Shown piece by piece: positions 45,045-54,994 of a stretch of 64,000 bases of DNA. Below the pieces are notes generated by a model, which ran no database searches, was not told the DNA's origin, and was given only the letters and a program-made list of their open reading frames with translations. Origin of the DNA: Thiodiazotropha sp040507035. Its GTDB lineage: Bacteria; Pseudomonadota; Gammaproteobacteria; Chromatiales; Chromatiaceae. The number at the start of each line of letters is the position of its first letter. Positions within the stretch are counted from its first letter, which is position 1. Made by a program: the position numbers and the translations under genes. The stretch lies in NCBI GenBank assembly GCA_040507035.1, contig JBEVVR010000053.1:23933-87932 (forward strand), read 5' to 3'.

Positions 45045-46145
45045 CTAAATGTATTGCGATAGCATATGTTCATATTCTTCCAAAACACAATCATGCGTAA
45101 ATAGTTCATCATGCCTTTTTTCGCTGGATAATCTCATCAAGCTTAGTTGTTTATAGTCGTTTAGTAATTCAGATAGCACATGATCACAATCGACCGAGTC
45201 TGTGAAATATCTATTTATATTACCAGCTACCCATCTATTGAATTTATTGTCATGAGCAAGTATTGGATTTTTAGCGCCCAACGACTCAACTAAAGAGGGG
45301 TTAGTGCCTCCAACCTGGTGGCCATGTATGTACAGCAATGCGAATACCCGAAGTGCTTGGACCATTGATTTGTTATATATAGCACCGGGAAATATAACTT
45401 CATCACTGGCGGCTTCCTTAACTTTATTACAAAATAATGTGTTACCGTTGTCATAGTCACCTAAAACAACAAGTTTTATATTTCTCTGCTTTTTGGAGAA
45501 GGCAGAAACAATTTCTAAAACAGAATTCTCGGGTTCTGGTCTTGCAATGACAATTGCATAGTTGTTAGGTTCCAAGCCTAATGGTTTAATTAATTCGACG
45601 TCTGAATCGGATAGTTTATCACTTCCATATGGGATCATTGTGATTTTATTACTGTGAATAATCCTGCTTAAGTGATTTTCTATTTCAGGATGATCTGCGA
45701 TCAAATGATTGCCGGCATAACATCCGAATCGCTCATTAAGATAGAGCCACGATTTTTCAAGTAACGACCATTTTTTTCTTTTCCATTCTATTCCATCCAT
45801 ATTTATAATGTTTATTTTGTTCCTGAATCGGTACCAAATAGAAAATATAGCAGTATTATAACCAAGTGTTAATATAAGCGAATCGCGTTTTGCAGCATGT
45901 AGCGTGGATTTCCAATCAAATATAATAGTACCAATTGCTCCCTCTTTCTTAACAGGGATATTAATCAGTTGTATGTCATTCCACTTATCGTAGTAAATGT
46001 TTCCATTTCCATTTAGTTGACAATAAACATAAACATTCCACCCTTTATTCACTAGGTATTTTGAAAGATGCTCAGCGAATGTCTCGAATCCACCATGTTT
46101 GGCAGGTATGCCGCGTGTACCAAGAATACTTATTGTTTTATTCAT
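45045..46145 (-). CDS. Glycosyltransferase with DUF1972-type N-terminus (rhamnosyltransferase-like)
   Basis: 366 residues starting MNKTISILGTRGIPAKHGGF, the signature of the DUF1972/GT4-like family that includes putative rhamnosyltransferases. EPENSVLEIVSAFSKK and HGHQVGGTNPSLVESLGAKN match the GT-B C-terminal donor site. dTDP-rhamnose made by rfbBACD in this window is a plausible donor but this is inference. It starts 6 nt after the upstream sulfotransferase. Confidence 0.88.
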   Translation of the reverse strand: MNKTISILGTRGIPAKHGGFETFAEHLSKYLVNKGWNVYVYCQLNGNGNIYYDKWNDIQLINIPVKKEGAIGTIIFDWKSTLHAAKRDSLILTLGYNTAIFSIWYRFRNKINIINMDGIEWKRKKWSLLEKSWLYLNERFGCYAGNHLIADHPEIENHLSRIIHSNKITMIPYGSDKLSDSDVELIKPLGLEPNNYAIVIARPEPENSVLEIVSAFSKKQRNIKLVVLGDYDNGNTLFCNKVKEAASDEVIFPGAIYNKSMVQALRVFALLYIHGHQVGGTNPSLVESLGAKNPILAHDNKFNRWVAGNINRYFTDSVDCDHVLSELLNDYKQLSLMRLSSEKRHDELFTHDCVLEEYEHMLSQYI

Positions 46146-46151
46146 AATGTA

Positions 46152-47144
46152 CTAATAACCAAGTAATTCCATTGTCTCATTAAATAAAAAATCAATTGGA
46201 GGTAAAAGTGTAGGATGGGCTTTAGATTGGTTTGAATGCAATGTTTTATCGGAATAGTCTAAAACGGTATTATCGAAATCAAGCTCGCACCAATCCAGAA
46301 TATTCTTTATTGCACTAGAGTTGGGGGATGAAAGGTCCTCGTATCTGATTTGAAAGATAGAGGCCGAATGTGTGGACTTTTGTTTGATACCTTCTCGCAT
46401 AGTTACTATCCACTCTAATGCAGCACGATTTGTATGATCAAGTTCGGCAGTAGCAATATTACTAATCTCATCGAAATAGTTATCTTTAAAAAGAATCTGT
46501 TGCCTTAGATAATTCCACTTTATATCATTGCGTCCCCACCAATCTTCAGTCCATGCTTTGTTTTTTATACCTAGTCGCTTTGACCATAAGTTAATAGAAT
46601 GGGTAGCATCAGCGCCATTACGCACTATGAAAATAATTTTGGCATCCGGAAATATCTTTAACAGGTAATTGACGCGAAAGATCAACTCGGGATATTTGTC
46701 CACTAATCGTTTTGATTTGGTCAGATATAGATATCTACCGAAAAGTCTACGAGCGGTAACTGATACTGAACTGGTTACATCGTCGGTATCCAACTTGAAA
46801 AATCCATTATCTGCTGAATAATCACCATTAACATCGTGCCTGGGATCTATGAGGTGCCACATAGCTTTTGGTTCATTAAGAAAACCCACATCTCTATGCA
46901 ATGATAAGATGACACCCAATATTGTAGTCCCAGATCTTCCAAGACCAGTAATGAAAATGGGTTTATTTATGCTTGGGGTACCGGGAACAGATTTTAACAA
47001 ACGTAAAAAAGAGAATATTACCGGGTTGAACCACTGGCCCTTTGTAGTATGGGGGCGGCCTTCAAATAATCCATAGCTCAAAGCCCTTCTTGCTACTTTA
47101 CCAAGTCCGTAACTTTTATAGTTGGAATCTATTTGTGCAACCAT
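46152..47144 (-). CDS. PAPS-dependent sulfotransferase
   Basis: 330 residues from ATG 47144 (a TTG at 47162 inside the upstream gene end is an alternative). The PAPS loop is ITGLGRSGTTILGVILSL and the 3'-phosphate site is IIFIVRNGADATHSINLW. It is distinct in sequence from the enzyme at 41444, so two positions of the polymer may be sulfated. It lies between two glycosyltransferases with very short spacers, so it is co-transcribed with them. Confidence 0.88.
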   Translation of the reverse strand: MVAQIDSNYKSYGLGKVARRALSYGLFEGRPHTTKGQWFNPVIFSFLRLLKSVPGTPSINKPIFITGLGRSGTTILGVILSLHRDVGFLNEPKAMWHLIDPRHDVNGDYSADNGFFKLDTDDVTSSVSVTARRLFGRYLYLTKSKRLVDKYPELIFRVNYLLKIFPDAKIIFIVRNGADATHSINLWSKRLGIKNKAWTEDWWGRNDIKWNYLRQQILFKDNYFDEISNIATAELDHTNRAALEWIVTMREGIKQKSTHSASIFQIRYEDLSSPNSSAIKNILDWCELDFDNTVLDYSDKTLHSNQSKAHPTLLPPIDFLFNETMELLGY

Positions 47145-47152
47145 ATTGTTGA

Positions 47153-48409
47153 TTAGATACAATGAGTTTGTATGCCTAGTGATTTATAGAGTTCTATCAT
47201 GTCGTTGAAATATCTCTGAGGCGTGAAATTATTAGATACGAAATTTCTAGCATTATTTCCAAGCGAAGATATTGATTTACCTGAAGCACTTTCTATTTGT
47301 ATTAATTTGTCTGACAGGTCATCGACGTTCCCACTCTCAAAAATCAAACCAGTATCACCATCCTGTAGCATTTCCGGAATTCCTCCAATATTTGCACCGA
47401 TCACAGGTTTTCCGCACGCATAGGATTCCAATATACTTATCGGTGCATTTTCATACCACTCAGATGGTAAAACTACACTCCGCGCATTCAGAATAAGATT
47501 GCGAAGATCATTGCCAGATTTATAACCGACAAACGATATTTTGTTATTGTCTTCAGCAAGTGACTTCAAATGTTCTTCGTAAGGGCCTGTTCCTGCAATT
47601 ATGAGACTGATACCAGATTCCTCGGCAGCTCGTATAAGAGTATCAATACCTTTTTCCGGTGCGAGTCTACCGAAATATAGGAAATACTTACCAGCATTAT
47701 AATTTGGTAAAAAGCTATCACAGTCAATAAAGTTAGGAATATAAGCTATTTTTTTTTCATTCCAACCCCACTGCTTGAATTTATTACGAAAAAAATGGCT
47801 GGGTGTAATGATAAAATCAAGATTATTCTTGTATAAACCGAATAGTTTGTGGACGGTGGATTCGATAGCAACTAAGGAGCTAACGGCTAAGGAGTTATGA
47901 ATGCATCGATTTTTGATAAGATTGAGGAGGTTGCCTTCTTTACATTTTTCACATACCCCATTCCTATTCAGCATTTTATAGGCTGGACACGCAATCTTAA
48001 GATCATGGGCTGTCATGATGCTAGGAACGCCTTTTTCTTTAAGCAAGCTCAATATGGAGGGGGATAGATGGTGATATATGCAATGGATGTGAGCAACGTC
48101 AGGAAAAAAAATATCCAATAATTGATTTAGCTTTTTTCGTGCTTCAAATGAATATACAACTTTGCTTGCCATAAGTAGTTTTTGATACATGCCATAAGAA
48201 TTACCAAACTCAAGTTCATTGACAAAATAGTCAGACCAGGGCGTCTGTAAATTGTTTGGATGATTCATCGCAAACAATGCCGTATCCCAATTGTTATCGG
48301 AAAATAACTCATCATGATCTATAAACACTGCATCGGAACCACCGCGCCTGTAATAGTAATTGTTTATAGATAAGATTTTTGGACGGGGGTTGTTATGCGA
48401 ATGTGACAC
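47153..48409 (-). CDS. Family 4 glycosyltransferase
   Basis: GT-B fold enzyme. PKILSINNYYYRRGGSDAVF is the family start; GRLAPEKGIDTLIRAAE and PSEWYENAPISILESYACG are the donor-site motifs. A four-Cys cluster (CPAYKMLNRNGVCEKCKEG) as in some GT4 enzymes is present. The start is uncertain: an ATG at 48520 exists, but the stretch between contains a 10-bp hairpin (48447-48487), so GTG 48409 is preferred. First gene of the - strand set running to 43543. Confidence 0.87.
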   Translation of the reverse strand: MSHSHNNPRPKILSINNYYYRRGGSDAVFIDHDELFSDNNWDTALFAMNHPNNLQTPWSDYFVNELEFGNSYGMYQKLLMASKVVYSFEARKKLNQLLDIFFPDVAHIHCIYHHLSPSILSLLKEKGVPSIMTAHDLKIACPAYKMLNRNGVCEKCKEGNLLNLIKNRCIHNSLAVSSLVAIESTVHKLFGLYKNNLDFIITPSHFFRNKFKQWGWNEKKIAYIPNFIDCDSFLPNYNAGKYFLYFGRLAPEKGIDTLIRAAEESGISLIIAGTGPYEEHLKSLAEDNNKISFVGYKSGNDLRNLILNARSVVLPSEWYENAPISILESYACGKPVIGANIGGIPEMLQDGDTGLIFESGNVDDLSDKLIQIESASGKSISSLGNNARNFVSNNFTPQRYFNDMIELYKSLGIQTHCI

Positions 48410-48446
48410 GTTGTGTAAAATCCATTTATTTATGTAAGCAACAAGT

Positions 48447-48487
48447 AGAAACGGGCAATATATTATATTAAAATCCAGCCCGTTTCT
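48447..48487 (-). promoter_or_regulatory. Hairpin in the likely leader of the GT4 operon
   Basis: AGAAACGGGC and GCCCGTTTCT form a 10-bp stem with a 21-base AT-rich loop, just upstream of the preferred GTG start. It may be a leader RNA structure. If the ATG at 48520 is used instead it would be coding. Confidence 0.4.
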
Positions 48488-48719
48488 TTGTATAACTGAA
48501 CATTTTACGGAAATTGGCAAAAGTCTATAAACAATCTCAAGTATTGATTCGAAACATTACCGTAATATTTATCGAGCTGAAGATTATATAATAAATAAAA
48601 GAAGATTATTCTTGGAAATATAGTAACTTAGGGATTAAGGTTACAGGAAGAAAAATAGAGAAATGGAAACAAAAGGATCACACAGATTCATAGACAACTA
48701 CAATTGAACATCACTTAAT

Positions 48720-50294
48720 ATGATGATTCCGAATACGAATGCTAGTAAAAACAGTACTCTGGCAATCTGGGGGATTGTCGGTCTTTCTTCAATTCTCATC
48801 GCATATGGATACTGGTATGGCATTGTCGATATGGTCTATCGTTGGAGTGATAAGGAAGAGTACGGATACGCTTATTTTCTTCCGATCATAACAGCATACC
48901 TGATTTGGCAAAGGAGGGATCGTATTGTCGAGACTGAACATCGACCCTCATGGTTTGGTGTATTTGTTGTATTGCTCTCAGCTTTCATCTTTTTTGTTGG
49001 ACAAATTGCAACGACATTTACCCTTGTCCAATATGCTCTTGTTCTTACTGTAATCGGTCTTGCTTATGCGCTTTTGGGATGGCAGGCTTTTAAGATAGTA
49101 GCAGGTCCTCTGTTTCTGCTGTTTTTTATCGTTCCTCTTCCCCCATTCATCTACAATAACCTATCGAGCAAACTGCAACTTATATCTTCCCAATTGGGCG
49201 TTGAAGTCATAAGATGGTTTGGTATCAGTGTATATCTTGAAGGCAATGTCATTGATCTGGGTAACTATAAGCTCCAGGTAGTCGAAGCGTGTAATGGGCT
49301 GCGTTATCTATTTCCATTGGTGAGTCTGGCATTTCTGGCCGCCTATCTCTATCAAGTAGAATTCTGGAAAAGAGCCGTAGTGTTTTTTTCCAGCATACCC
49401 ATCACCGTGATGATGAATAGTTTCAGGATCGGCGTAATAGGCGTGCTTGTGGATAATTGGGGGAAAGAACAAGCCGACGGCTTTTTGCACTATTTCGAGG
49501 GCTGGGTTGTGTTTATGGCCTGTCTACTCATTTTGTTGCTCGAGATGACTTTGTTGGCCAAGATCGGCAGGGGCAGACGCCTAAGGGATGTGTTCGGATT
49601 GGAGACTCCAAAAGCGTTGCCTGAAGGGTTTGAATACCACGCACGCCCCGTAACTTCCGTTCATTACGCAATCCTCGGTGCCGTCACCTTGATTGCTGTA
49701 AGTTCACTCTATATTGATACCCAAAGGGAGATCCTGCCTGAGCGGCAGAATTTTAGTGGGTTTCCCTTGCAAATCGATAATTGGCGCGGTGATGAAGATA
49801 GGTTGGAGGATATCTACTTAAAATCCCTCAAGCTGGATGACTATCTCATCAGCGACTACGCAGATTCATCTGGGAGTGAGGTTAATTTTTACATTGCCTA
49901 CTACGCCTCACAACAGGCAGGATCAGCTGCCCACAGTCCTCGGTCATGTATTCCCGGCGGTGGATGGGAGATTGAGAAGGTGACGAAAGTGAAGGTTCCA
50001 GGACTCAAGGTCAACGGAGAGTCGCTGAGTTTAAACCGTCTGGTCATCAAGCGGGGTGAAATAAAACAGTTGGTCTACTACTGGTTTCAGCAACGCGGAC
50101 GAGTGATTACCAATGAGTGGCTGGTCAAGTGGTATCTGTTTCTGGATGGTCTGACCAAACATAGGACTGACGGAGCTCTAGTCAGGCTGACGACATCTAT
50201 TGGTATGGAAGAGGAGTGGTCGGATGGGGATGAGCGTTTAGTTAACTTCGCGGAGAAGGTAGTGCCACTTTTGGATGACTATATCCCCAACTGA
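48720..50294 (+). CDS. xrtD: Exosortase fused to EpsI domain (XrtD-like)
   Basis: Inner-membrane transpeptidase that processes PEP-CTERM-type proteins. 524 residues: eight or so transmembrane helices (about 15-290) with catalytic C191 in VVEACNGLRYLFPL, R236 in MNSFRIGVIG and H257 in FLHYFEGW. A periplasmic EpsI-type domain follows (about 310-524, AHSPRSCIPGGGWEIEK). The sequence around the active site (GNVIDLGNYKLQVVEACNG) resembles the XrtD class more than XrtA; class is from memory of the families. Substrates: the PEP-CTERM genes at 61101 and 61732. Confidence 0.88.
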   Translation: MMIPNTNASKNSTLAIWGIVGLSSILIAYGYWYGIVDMVYRWSDKEEYGYAYFLPIITAYLIWQRRDRIVETEHRPSWFGVFVVLLSAFIFFVGQIATTFTLVQYALVLTVIGLAYALLGWQAFKIVAGPLFLLFFIVPLPPFIYNNLSSKLQLISSQLGVEVIRWFGISVYLEGNVIDLGNYKLQVVEACNGLRYLFPLVSLAFLAAYLYQVEFWKRAVVFFSSIPITVMMNSFRIGVIGVLVDNWGKEQADGFLHYFEGWVVFMACLLILLLEMTLLAKIGRGRRLRDVFGLETPKALPEGFEYHARPVTSVHYAILGAVTLIAVSSLYIDTQREILPERQNFSGFPLQIDNWRGDEDRLEDIYLKSLKLDDYLISDYADSSGSEVNFYIAYYASQQAGSAAHSPRSCIPGGGWEIEKVTKVKVPGLKVNGESLSLNRLVIKRGEIKQLVYYWFQQRGRVITNEWLVKWYLFLDGLTKHRTDGALVRLTTSIGMEEEWSDGDERLVNFAEKVVPLLDDYIPN

Positions 50295-50488
50295 TAATGT
50301 TTATAGCCAAGTGACGATAATAACCGGTGACTAGCTTAAAGTTTCCGGATGAAATGGTGATTGCTTGTAAAAGTTAATGTTAATGGATTCACAAATACAC
50401 TAATAACCGATTGATTTATCAATAATAAAATAGCTAAGCTTCGCTTAAAATAAATATGGATTTACGAATACACAATCAGGATAAGTGT

Positions 50489-52897
50489 ATGAAAATAAGA
50501 CGGAAACTTCGATTCTTTTTTGTAAAGAATAGCTCGTATGCGCTCATTTGCTTGACCTTGATTCTGGTCTCTGCCTGCGTCAACAAGGAGGAAAGCAAAC
50601 AAAAGTACTATGAGCGTGCCATGGAGTTGTACTCACAGGGGAATTACACAAAGGCACGCCTGGAATTCAAGAACGTAATACAGATAGATCCTAAAGACGC
50701 GAACGCTTATTTCATGTTCGGTCAAATCGAGGAGAAGGAAGAGAATTGGTCAAAGGCCTACGCCCTTTTTTTACGGGCAACTGAACTCGATCCCTCACAT
50801 GTGGGGGCTCAGGTACATCTTGGGACCTTATTTGCCTTGGCCGGAGAGACAGACAAGGCGCTCGCTGCCGCCGATATTGCACTACAGGCAGAGCCGAAAA
50901 ACGCATCAGCGATGGTCCTGAAGGGTTTTGCCAAGGCCAAGGCGGGTGAAAAGGACTCCGCGATCGAAAGTGTTCTCGCAGCAGTTGAGTCTGACCCTGG
51001 CAATGTGGATGCATCCTCACTGCTTGCAGCACTCTATGCTGACCAGGGAGAATTGGAGCGGGCAATTCAAATCGCTAAGGAGTCACTGGCACAAAATAAG
51101 GATCGACCAGCCTCTTATTTGCTGCTTGCGCGTTTCTATGACCGGGCCGATAGACACGATGAGGTGGTCAGGGTCCTATCAGATCTGATTGGGAGCCAGC
51201 CTGGAGATCTGCAACACAGACTCCACCTGGCCACTTATTTTCAAAAGCAGGGTGAGAAGAAACAAGCTATTGAAGTCCTGGAACAGGCAATAACTGATCT
51301 ACCCAATGATTTGGAAGCAAAACTTGCCTTGATCACCCTCTACAAGAGCCAGGGTGCAATCGACGAGTCACTGAGCCTGCTGCAGCAATATGTCAGCGAT
51401 ACACCTGAACATACCGGCCTTAAACTCGAACTCGCAAAGCTCTACATGGTCGCGGGTCGTAAGCAAGAAGCCGAGAAGACGCTTGCGGCTATTATTGATC
51501 AGGCAGGAAATGCGGGTGATGGGTTGGCCGCCAAGACACTGCAGGCGAACGCTCTGGTCAAGGATGGGTCCATTGAGAGCGCCAAGCGCTTACTAGAAGA
51601 GGTTCTTGAAGTAGATCCGAAGTTCAAGGATGCATTGCTGATCAGGTCAGGTTTGGCGTTGATGGCCGACGATGCCGACAATGGGATTGCCGATCTGCGT
51701 ACATTGCTGCGGGAGGACCCGAGCAACCTCAAGGCCCACCGATTGAAGGCCCGGGCTCACCTAAAGAAGGGCGAGATCCAGTTGGCGAGGGAGAGCCTCG
51801 AGGATGCGATCAAGGTCCGGCCTGAAGAGGCGGCTGCCAATTTCGAACTGGTGCAGTTGTTGATCAATACCCGTGAGTTTGATGACGCAATTCAGGTGTT
51901 AGAGAAGATGCGCCGTTTTGCGCCGGACAATGTCAAGGTACTGCAGGCGTTGGCCCTGGTGTATGAGAAGCTCGGGCATTGGGATGAGGTGGAGAGTGTT
52001 GCCCAGGTGTTGGTGACGAAACATCCAGAGAATCCAATGGGCTACTATTTTCGGGGCATTTCGAAGCTGAACCGTACGATGGCCGCCTCGAGTATCGCCG
52101 ATTTCGAGAAGGTGCTCGAGTTCAAACCCAACTCCATCGAGGCCCTGGTTGGGCTGGCGAAGGGCCACTTCGCATTGAAGAAACCGGACGCAGCCTTGCA
52201 GCGAGTCGAGCAGGTGGTGGAGACCAATCCCGAGCACTTTGCCGCCTTGAATTTAAAGGGCGAGGTACACCTTTCGCAAAAGCAATGGGACTTGGCTGAG
52301 AAAGCCTTTAATAGTGCAAAGGCGATAAGCCCACAGTGGGCGGTGCCCTATCGAAACCTGGTAAAACTCAATGTTCTCAAGGGCAATAAGGATAAGGTAA
52401 TCGGCTTACTCAAAGAGGGCTTTGACAAGACGGGTGATCCTGTACTGGGTGTCGATCTGGCTAATAGTTATTCTCAAGGGGGTAGCAATCAGGATGCCAT
52501 TGGAATCTATGAAGCGATCTTGGAGAAGCATCCCAAACACCTATTGGCTTCCAATAATCTGGCCATGCTTCTACTCAAGGATGAGACGAACCAAGTGGGC
52601 CTGGATAAGGCGCTGCAGTTGGTTGAGGGCTTTGAACTCTCGGAGAATCCGGTCATTCTTGACACCCTGGGTTGGGTACATGTCAAGCGTGGTGAGATCG
52701 ATAAGGCGCTGCCAATCCTGCAGCGGGCGGCAGGGAAGGGCACCGGACTTCCCGATATCGATTATCATCTGGGTTACGCTTATTACCAAAAGGGGCAAAT
52801 GGAAAGCGCCAAGCGACATGTGAGCACGGCAGTTACGTCAGAAAAACCCTTTGAGAGCATCGAAGAGGCAAAGATTCTTCTGAGTAAAATGCAATAA
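50489..52897 (+). CDS. prsT: PEP-CTERM system TPR-repeat lipoprotein PrsT
   Basis: ATG 50489 behind CAGGAT gives 802 residues starting MKIRRKLRFF. Signal peptide with lipobox LVSAC, Cys30 being the lipidated residue. The rest is a solenoid of about 20 TPR units (for example AMELYSQGNYTKARLEFKNV, ALALVYEKLGHWDEVESVA). Matches the giant TPR lipoproteins that accompany exosortase/EPS loci and likely aid export or assembly at the outer membrane. Follows the exosortase by about 190 nt. Confidence 0.9.
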   Translation: MKIRRKLRFFFVKNSSYALICLTLILVSACVNKEESKQKYYERAMELYSQGNYTKARLEFKNVIQIDPKDANAYFMFGQIEEKEENWSKAYALFLRATELDPSHVGAQVHLGTLFALAGETDKALAAADIALQAEPKNASAMVLKGFAKAKAGEKDSAIESVLAAVESDPGNVDASSLLAALYADQGELERAIQIAKESLAQNKDRPASYLLLARFYDRADRHDEVVRVLSDLIGSQPGDLQHRLHLATYFQKQGEKKQAIEVLEQAITDLPNDLEAKLALITLYKSQGAIDESLSLLQQYVSDTPEHTGLKLELAKLYMVAGRKQEAEKTLAAIIDQAGNAGDGLAAKTLQANALVKDGSIESAKRLLEEVLEVDPKFKDALLIRSGLALMADDADNGIADLRTLLREDPSNLKAHRLKARAHLKKGEIQLARESLEDAIKVRPEEAAANFELVQLLINTREFDDAIQVLEKMRRFAPDNVKVLQALALVYEKLGHWDEVESVAQVLVTKHPENPMGYYFRGISKLNRTMAASSIADFEKVLEFKPNSIEALVGLAKGHFALKKPDAALQRVEQVVETNPEHFAALNLKGEVHLSQKQWDLAEKAFNSAKAISPQWAVPYRNLVKLNVLKGNKDKVIGLLKEGFDKTGDPVLGVDLANSYSQGGSNQDAIGIYEAILEKHPKHLLASNNLAMLLLKDETNQVGLDKALQLVEGFELSENPVILDTLGWVHVKRGEIDKALPILQRAAGKGTGLPDIDYHLGYAYYQKGQMESAKRHVSTAVTSEKPFESIEEAKILLSKMQ

Positions 52898-52955
52898 GTG
52901 ATTGCACAGGAGTAGTTACAGCGGCAGTCATCTTTAAAAAAGAATAAAAAACATT

Positions 52956-52984
52956 ATGTTAGGTATCCCCCCTCTCTGTATAAT
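52956..52984 (+). promoter_or_regulatory. Possible sigma-70 promoter of rfbBACD
   Basis: A perfect TATAAT at 52979-52984 lies 63 nt before the rfbB start, with only a weak -35 (ATGTTA at 52956-52961, 17 nt spacer). A small CCGC/GCGG hairpin follows. Confidence 0.35.
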
Positions 52985-53046
52985 GCCGCTTTGGCGGTCT
53001 TCGACTAATTTTTGTAACCTATTGTATTTATTGGCATATATATAGA

Positions 53047-54102
53047 ATGCAGACGATTATTGTAACCGGCGGCGCCGGTTTCATTGGCGGAAATTTCGTT
53101 CACTACTTGCTGACCAAAATGGAAATTAGGGTGGTGAACCTCGATGCACTCACTTATGCGGGAAATATGGATACGCTGCAAGCAATCCTCGAGAATCCCC
53201 GGCACCAATTCATAGAGGGAAGGATCCAGGATAAGGAACTGGTCTCGGGTCTGTTCGAGCGATATAGGCCCACAGCAATCGTAAACTTTGCCGCTGAGAG
53301 TCATGTGGATCGCTCGATCGATGGACCGGCAGAGTTCATCGATACCAATATCGGCGGTACTTTCAACCTGCTGGAGTGCGCACGCAGTTATTGGGATGGT
53401 TTAGCAAAGGATGAGGCGCAGGCGTTTCGCTTTCTCCATGTCTCCACCGATGAGGTTTATGGCTCACTGGGTGATGAGGGCAAGTTCACTGAGACCACTC
53501 CCTATGCACCCAACTCTCCCTACTCGGCCTCCAAGGCGGCATCGGATCATCTGGTGCGGGCATGGCACCATACCTATGGCATGCCGGTGCTTACCACCAA
53601 CTGTTCCAATAATTACGGTCCCTATCAGTTCCCGGAGAAGTTGATCCCCCTGTTTATTCAGAAGGCCCTGTCGGGTGAGGCGCTGCCGATCTATGGAGAT
53701 GGCAGCAATGTGCGGGATTGGCTCTATGTGGAGGATCACTGCCGAGCAATCTGGCGGGTACTCGAGGCGGGTAAGCCAGGAGAAGTCTACAACGTGGGTG
53801 GTAACAATGAGATGAGCAATCTCGAGGTGGTCGAGTTGCTCTGCGAGTTGCTGGATGAGCTGGTCCCCGATTCGCCCTACAGGCCACATGGTCAGTTGAA
53901 GAAATTTGTTACCGATCGTCCGGGACATGATCAACGCTATGCCATTGATGCGACAAAGCTTGAGCAAGAGTTGGGATGGACACCGGATGAGACCTTCGCC
54001 ACAGGTTTAAGGAAGACCGTAACCTGGTATCTGAACAATGAGATCTGGTGTCAAAGGGTGATGGACGGTAGTTACCGTGGTGAGCGGTTGGGGCATGCAT
54101 AA
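53047..54102 (+). CDS. rfbB: dTDP-glucose 4,6-dehydratase
   Basis: Second step of dTDP-L-rhamnose synthesis. 351 residues, extended SDR fold: NAD motif GGAGFIGG at residues 7-14, STDEVYGSLGDEG and catalytic YSASKAASDH. NYGPYQFPEKLIPL is typical. First gene of the compact rfbBACD operon; its TAA overlaps the ATG of rfbA by one base (TAATG). Confidence 0.96.
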   Translation: MQTIIVTGGAGFIGGNFVHYLLTKMEIRVVNLDALTYAGNMDTLQAILENPRHQFIEGRIQDKELVSGLFERYRPTAIVNFAAESHVDRSIDGPAEFIDTNIGGTFNLLECARSYWDGLAKDEAQAFRFLHVSTDEVYGSLGDEGKFTETTPYAPNSPYSASKAASDHLVRAWHHTYGMPVLTTNCSNNYGPYQFPEKLIPLFIQKALSGEALPIYGDGSNVRDWLYVEDHCRAIWRVLEAGKPGEVYNVGGNNEMSNLEVVELLCELLDELVPDSPYRPHGQLKKFVTDRPGHDQRYAIDATKLEQELGWTPDETFATGLRKTVTWYLNNEIWCQRVMDGSYRGERLGHA

Positions 54103-54992
54103 TGTTGGATAAACAGATTAGCAAGGGCATTATTCTCGCAGGTGGGTCGGGAACCCGACTTCATCCGCTTACCCTGACGATCTCGAAACAGCTGCTGCCA
54201 GTCTATGACAAGCCGATGATCTATTATCCGCTGACTACACTGATGTTGGCGGGTATTCGAGAGATCCTTATCATCACTACCCCCCAGGATGTATCGCTTT
54301 TCCAAGGCTTGCTGGGAGATGGAAGTCAGTGGGGAGTCACCCTCAAGTACGCAGTACAACCAGAACCCGGTGGCTTGGCTCAGGCCTTTATCATTGGTAA
54401 GGATTTCGTCGCCGGCGAACCCTGTTGTTTGATCCTTGGTGACAATATCTACTACGGCCATGGCTTGGTTGACTCACTGAGGCGTGCTGCCGCGGATAAC
54501 GATGGAGCCACCATCTTCGGCTATTGGGTTAAAGATCCCGAACGCTATGGTGTGGTGGAGTTTGATCAACAGGATCAGGTGATAGGCATTGAAGAGAAGC
54601 CATCCAATCCGAAATCAAACTATGCAGTAACCGGTCTCTATTTTTATGATGAGCAGGTAACCGATCTGGCGGCTTCTCTCGAGCCCTCCGAACGGGGAGA
54701 GTTGGAGATTACCGATCTCAACAAACTCTATCTCAAACAGGGCCAGTTGAAGATGGAGAAGATGGGGCGTGGTATTGCCTGGCTTGATACCGGAACCCAT
54801 GAAAGCCTGATTCAGGCAAGTAACTTCATCGAGACCATAGAGCAACGCCAGGGTCTGAAGATAGCCTGTCCTGAGGAGATAGCCTTTACCCAGAAGTGGA
54901 TTGAAATCTCGGACCTCAAGGAGATGGGCGAGGCGCTCAGCAAGAATGGATATGGACAGTATCTGCTTGGCTTGTGTAAGAGAAAAATGTAG
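54102..54992 (+). CDS. rfbA: Glucose-1-phosphate thymidylyltransferase
   Basis: First step of dTDP-L-rhamnose synthesis: makes dTDP-glucose. 296 residues; nucleotide-binding GGSGTRLHPLTLTISKQLLP, GDNIYYGHGL and EEKPSNPKSNYAVTGLYFYD are diagnostic. Overlaps rfbB by one base and is followed after 2 nt by rfbC. Confidence 0.96.
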   Translation: MLDKQISKGIILAGGSGTRLHPLTLTISKQLLPVYDKPMIYYPLTTLMLAGIREILIITTPQDVSLFQGLLGDGSQWGVTLKYAVQPEPGGLAQAFIIGKDFVAGEPCCLILGDNIYYGHGLVDSLRRAAADNDGATIFGYWVKDPERYGVVEFDQQDQVIGIEEKPSNPKSNYAVTGLYFYDEQVTDLAASLEPSERGELEITDLNKLYLKQGQLKMEKMGRGIAWLDTGTHESLIQASNFIETIEQRQGLKIACPEEIAFTQKWIEISDLKEMGEALSKNGYGQYLLGLCKRKM

Positions 54993-54994
54993 AT

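Noticed and set aside
48410..48520. N-terminal extension of the GT4 enzyme from ATG 48520
   Set aside because: The stretch holds a strong inverted repeat and does not resemble the family N-terminus, which begins at PKILSINNYY.
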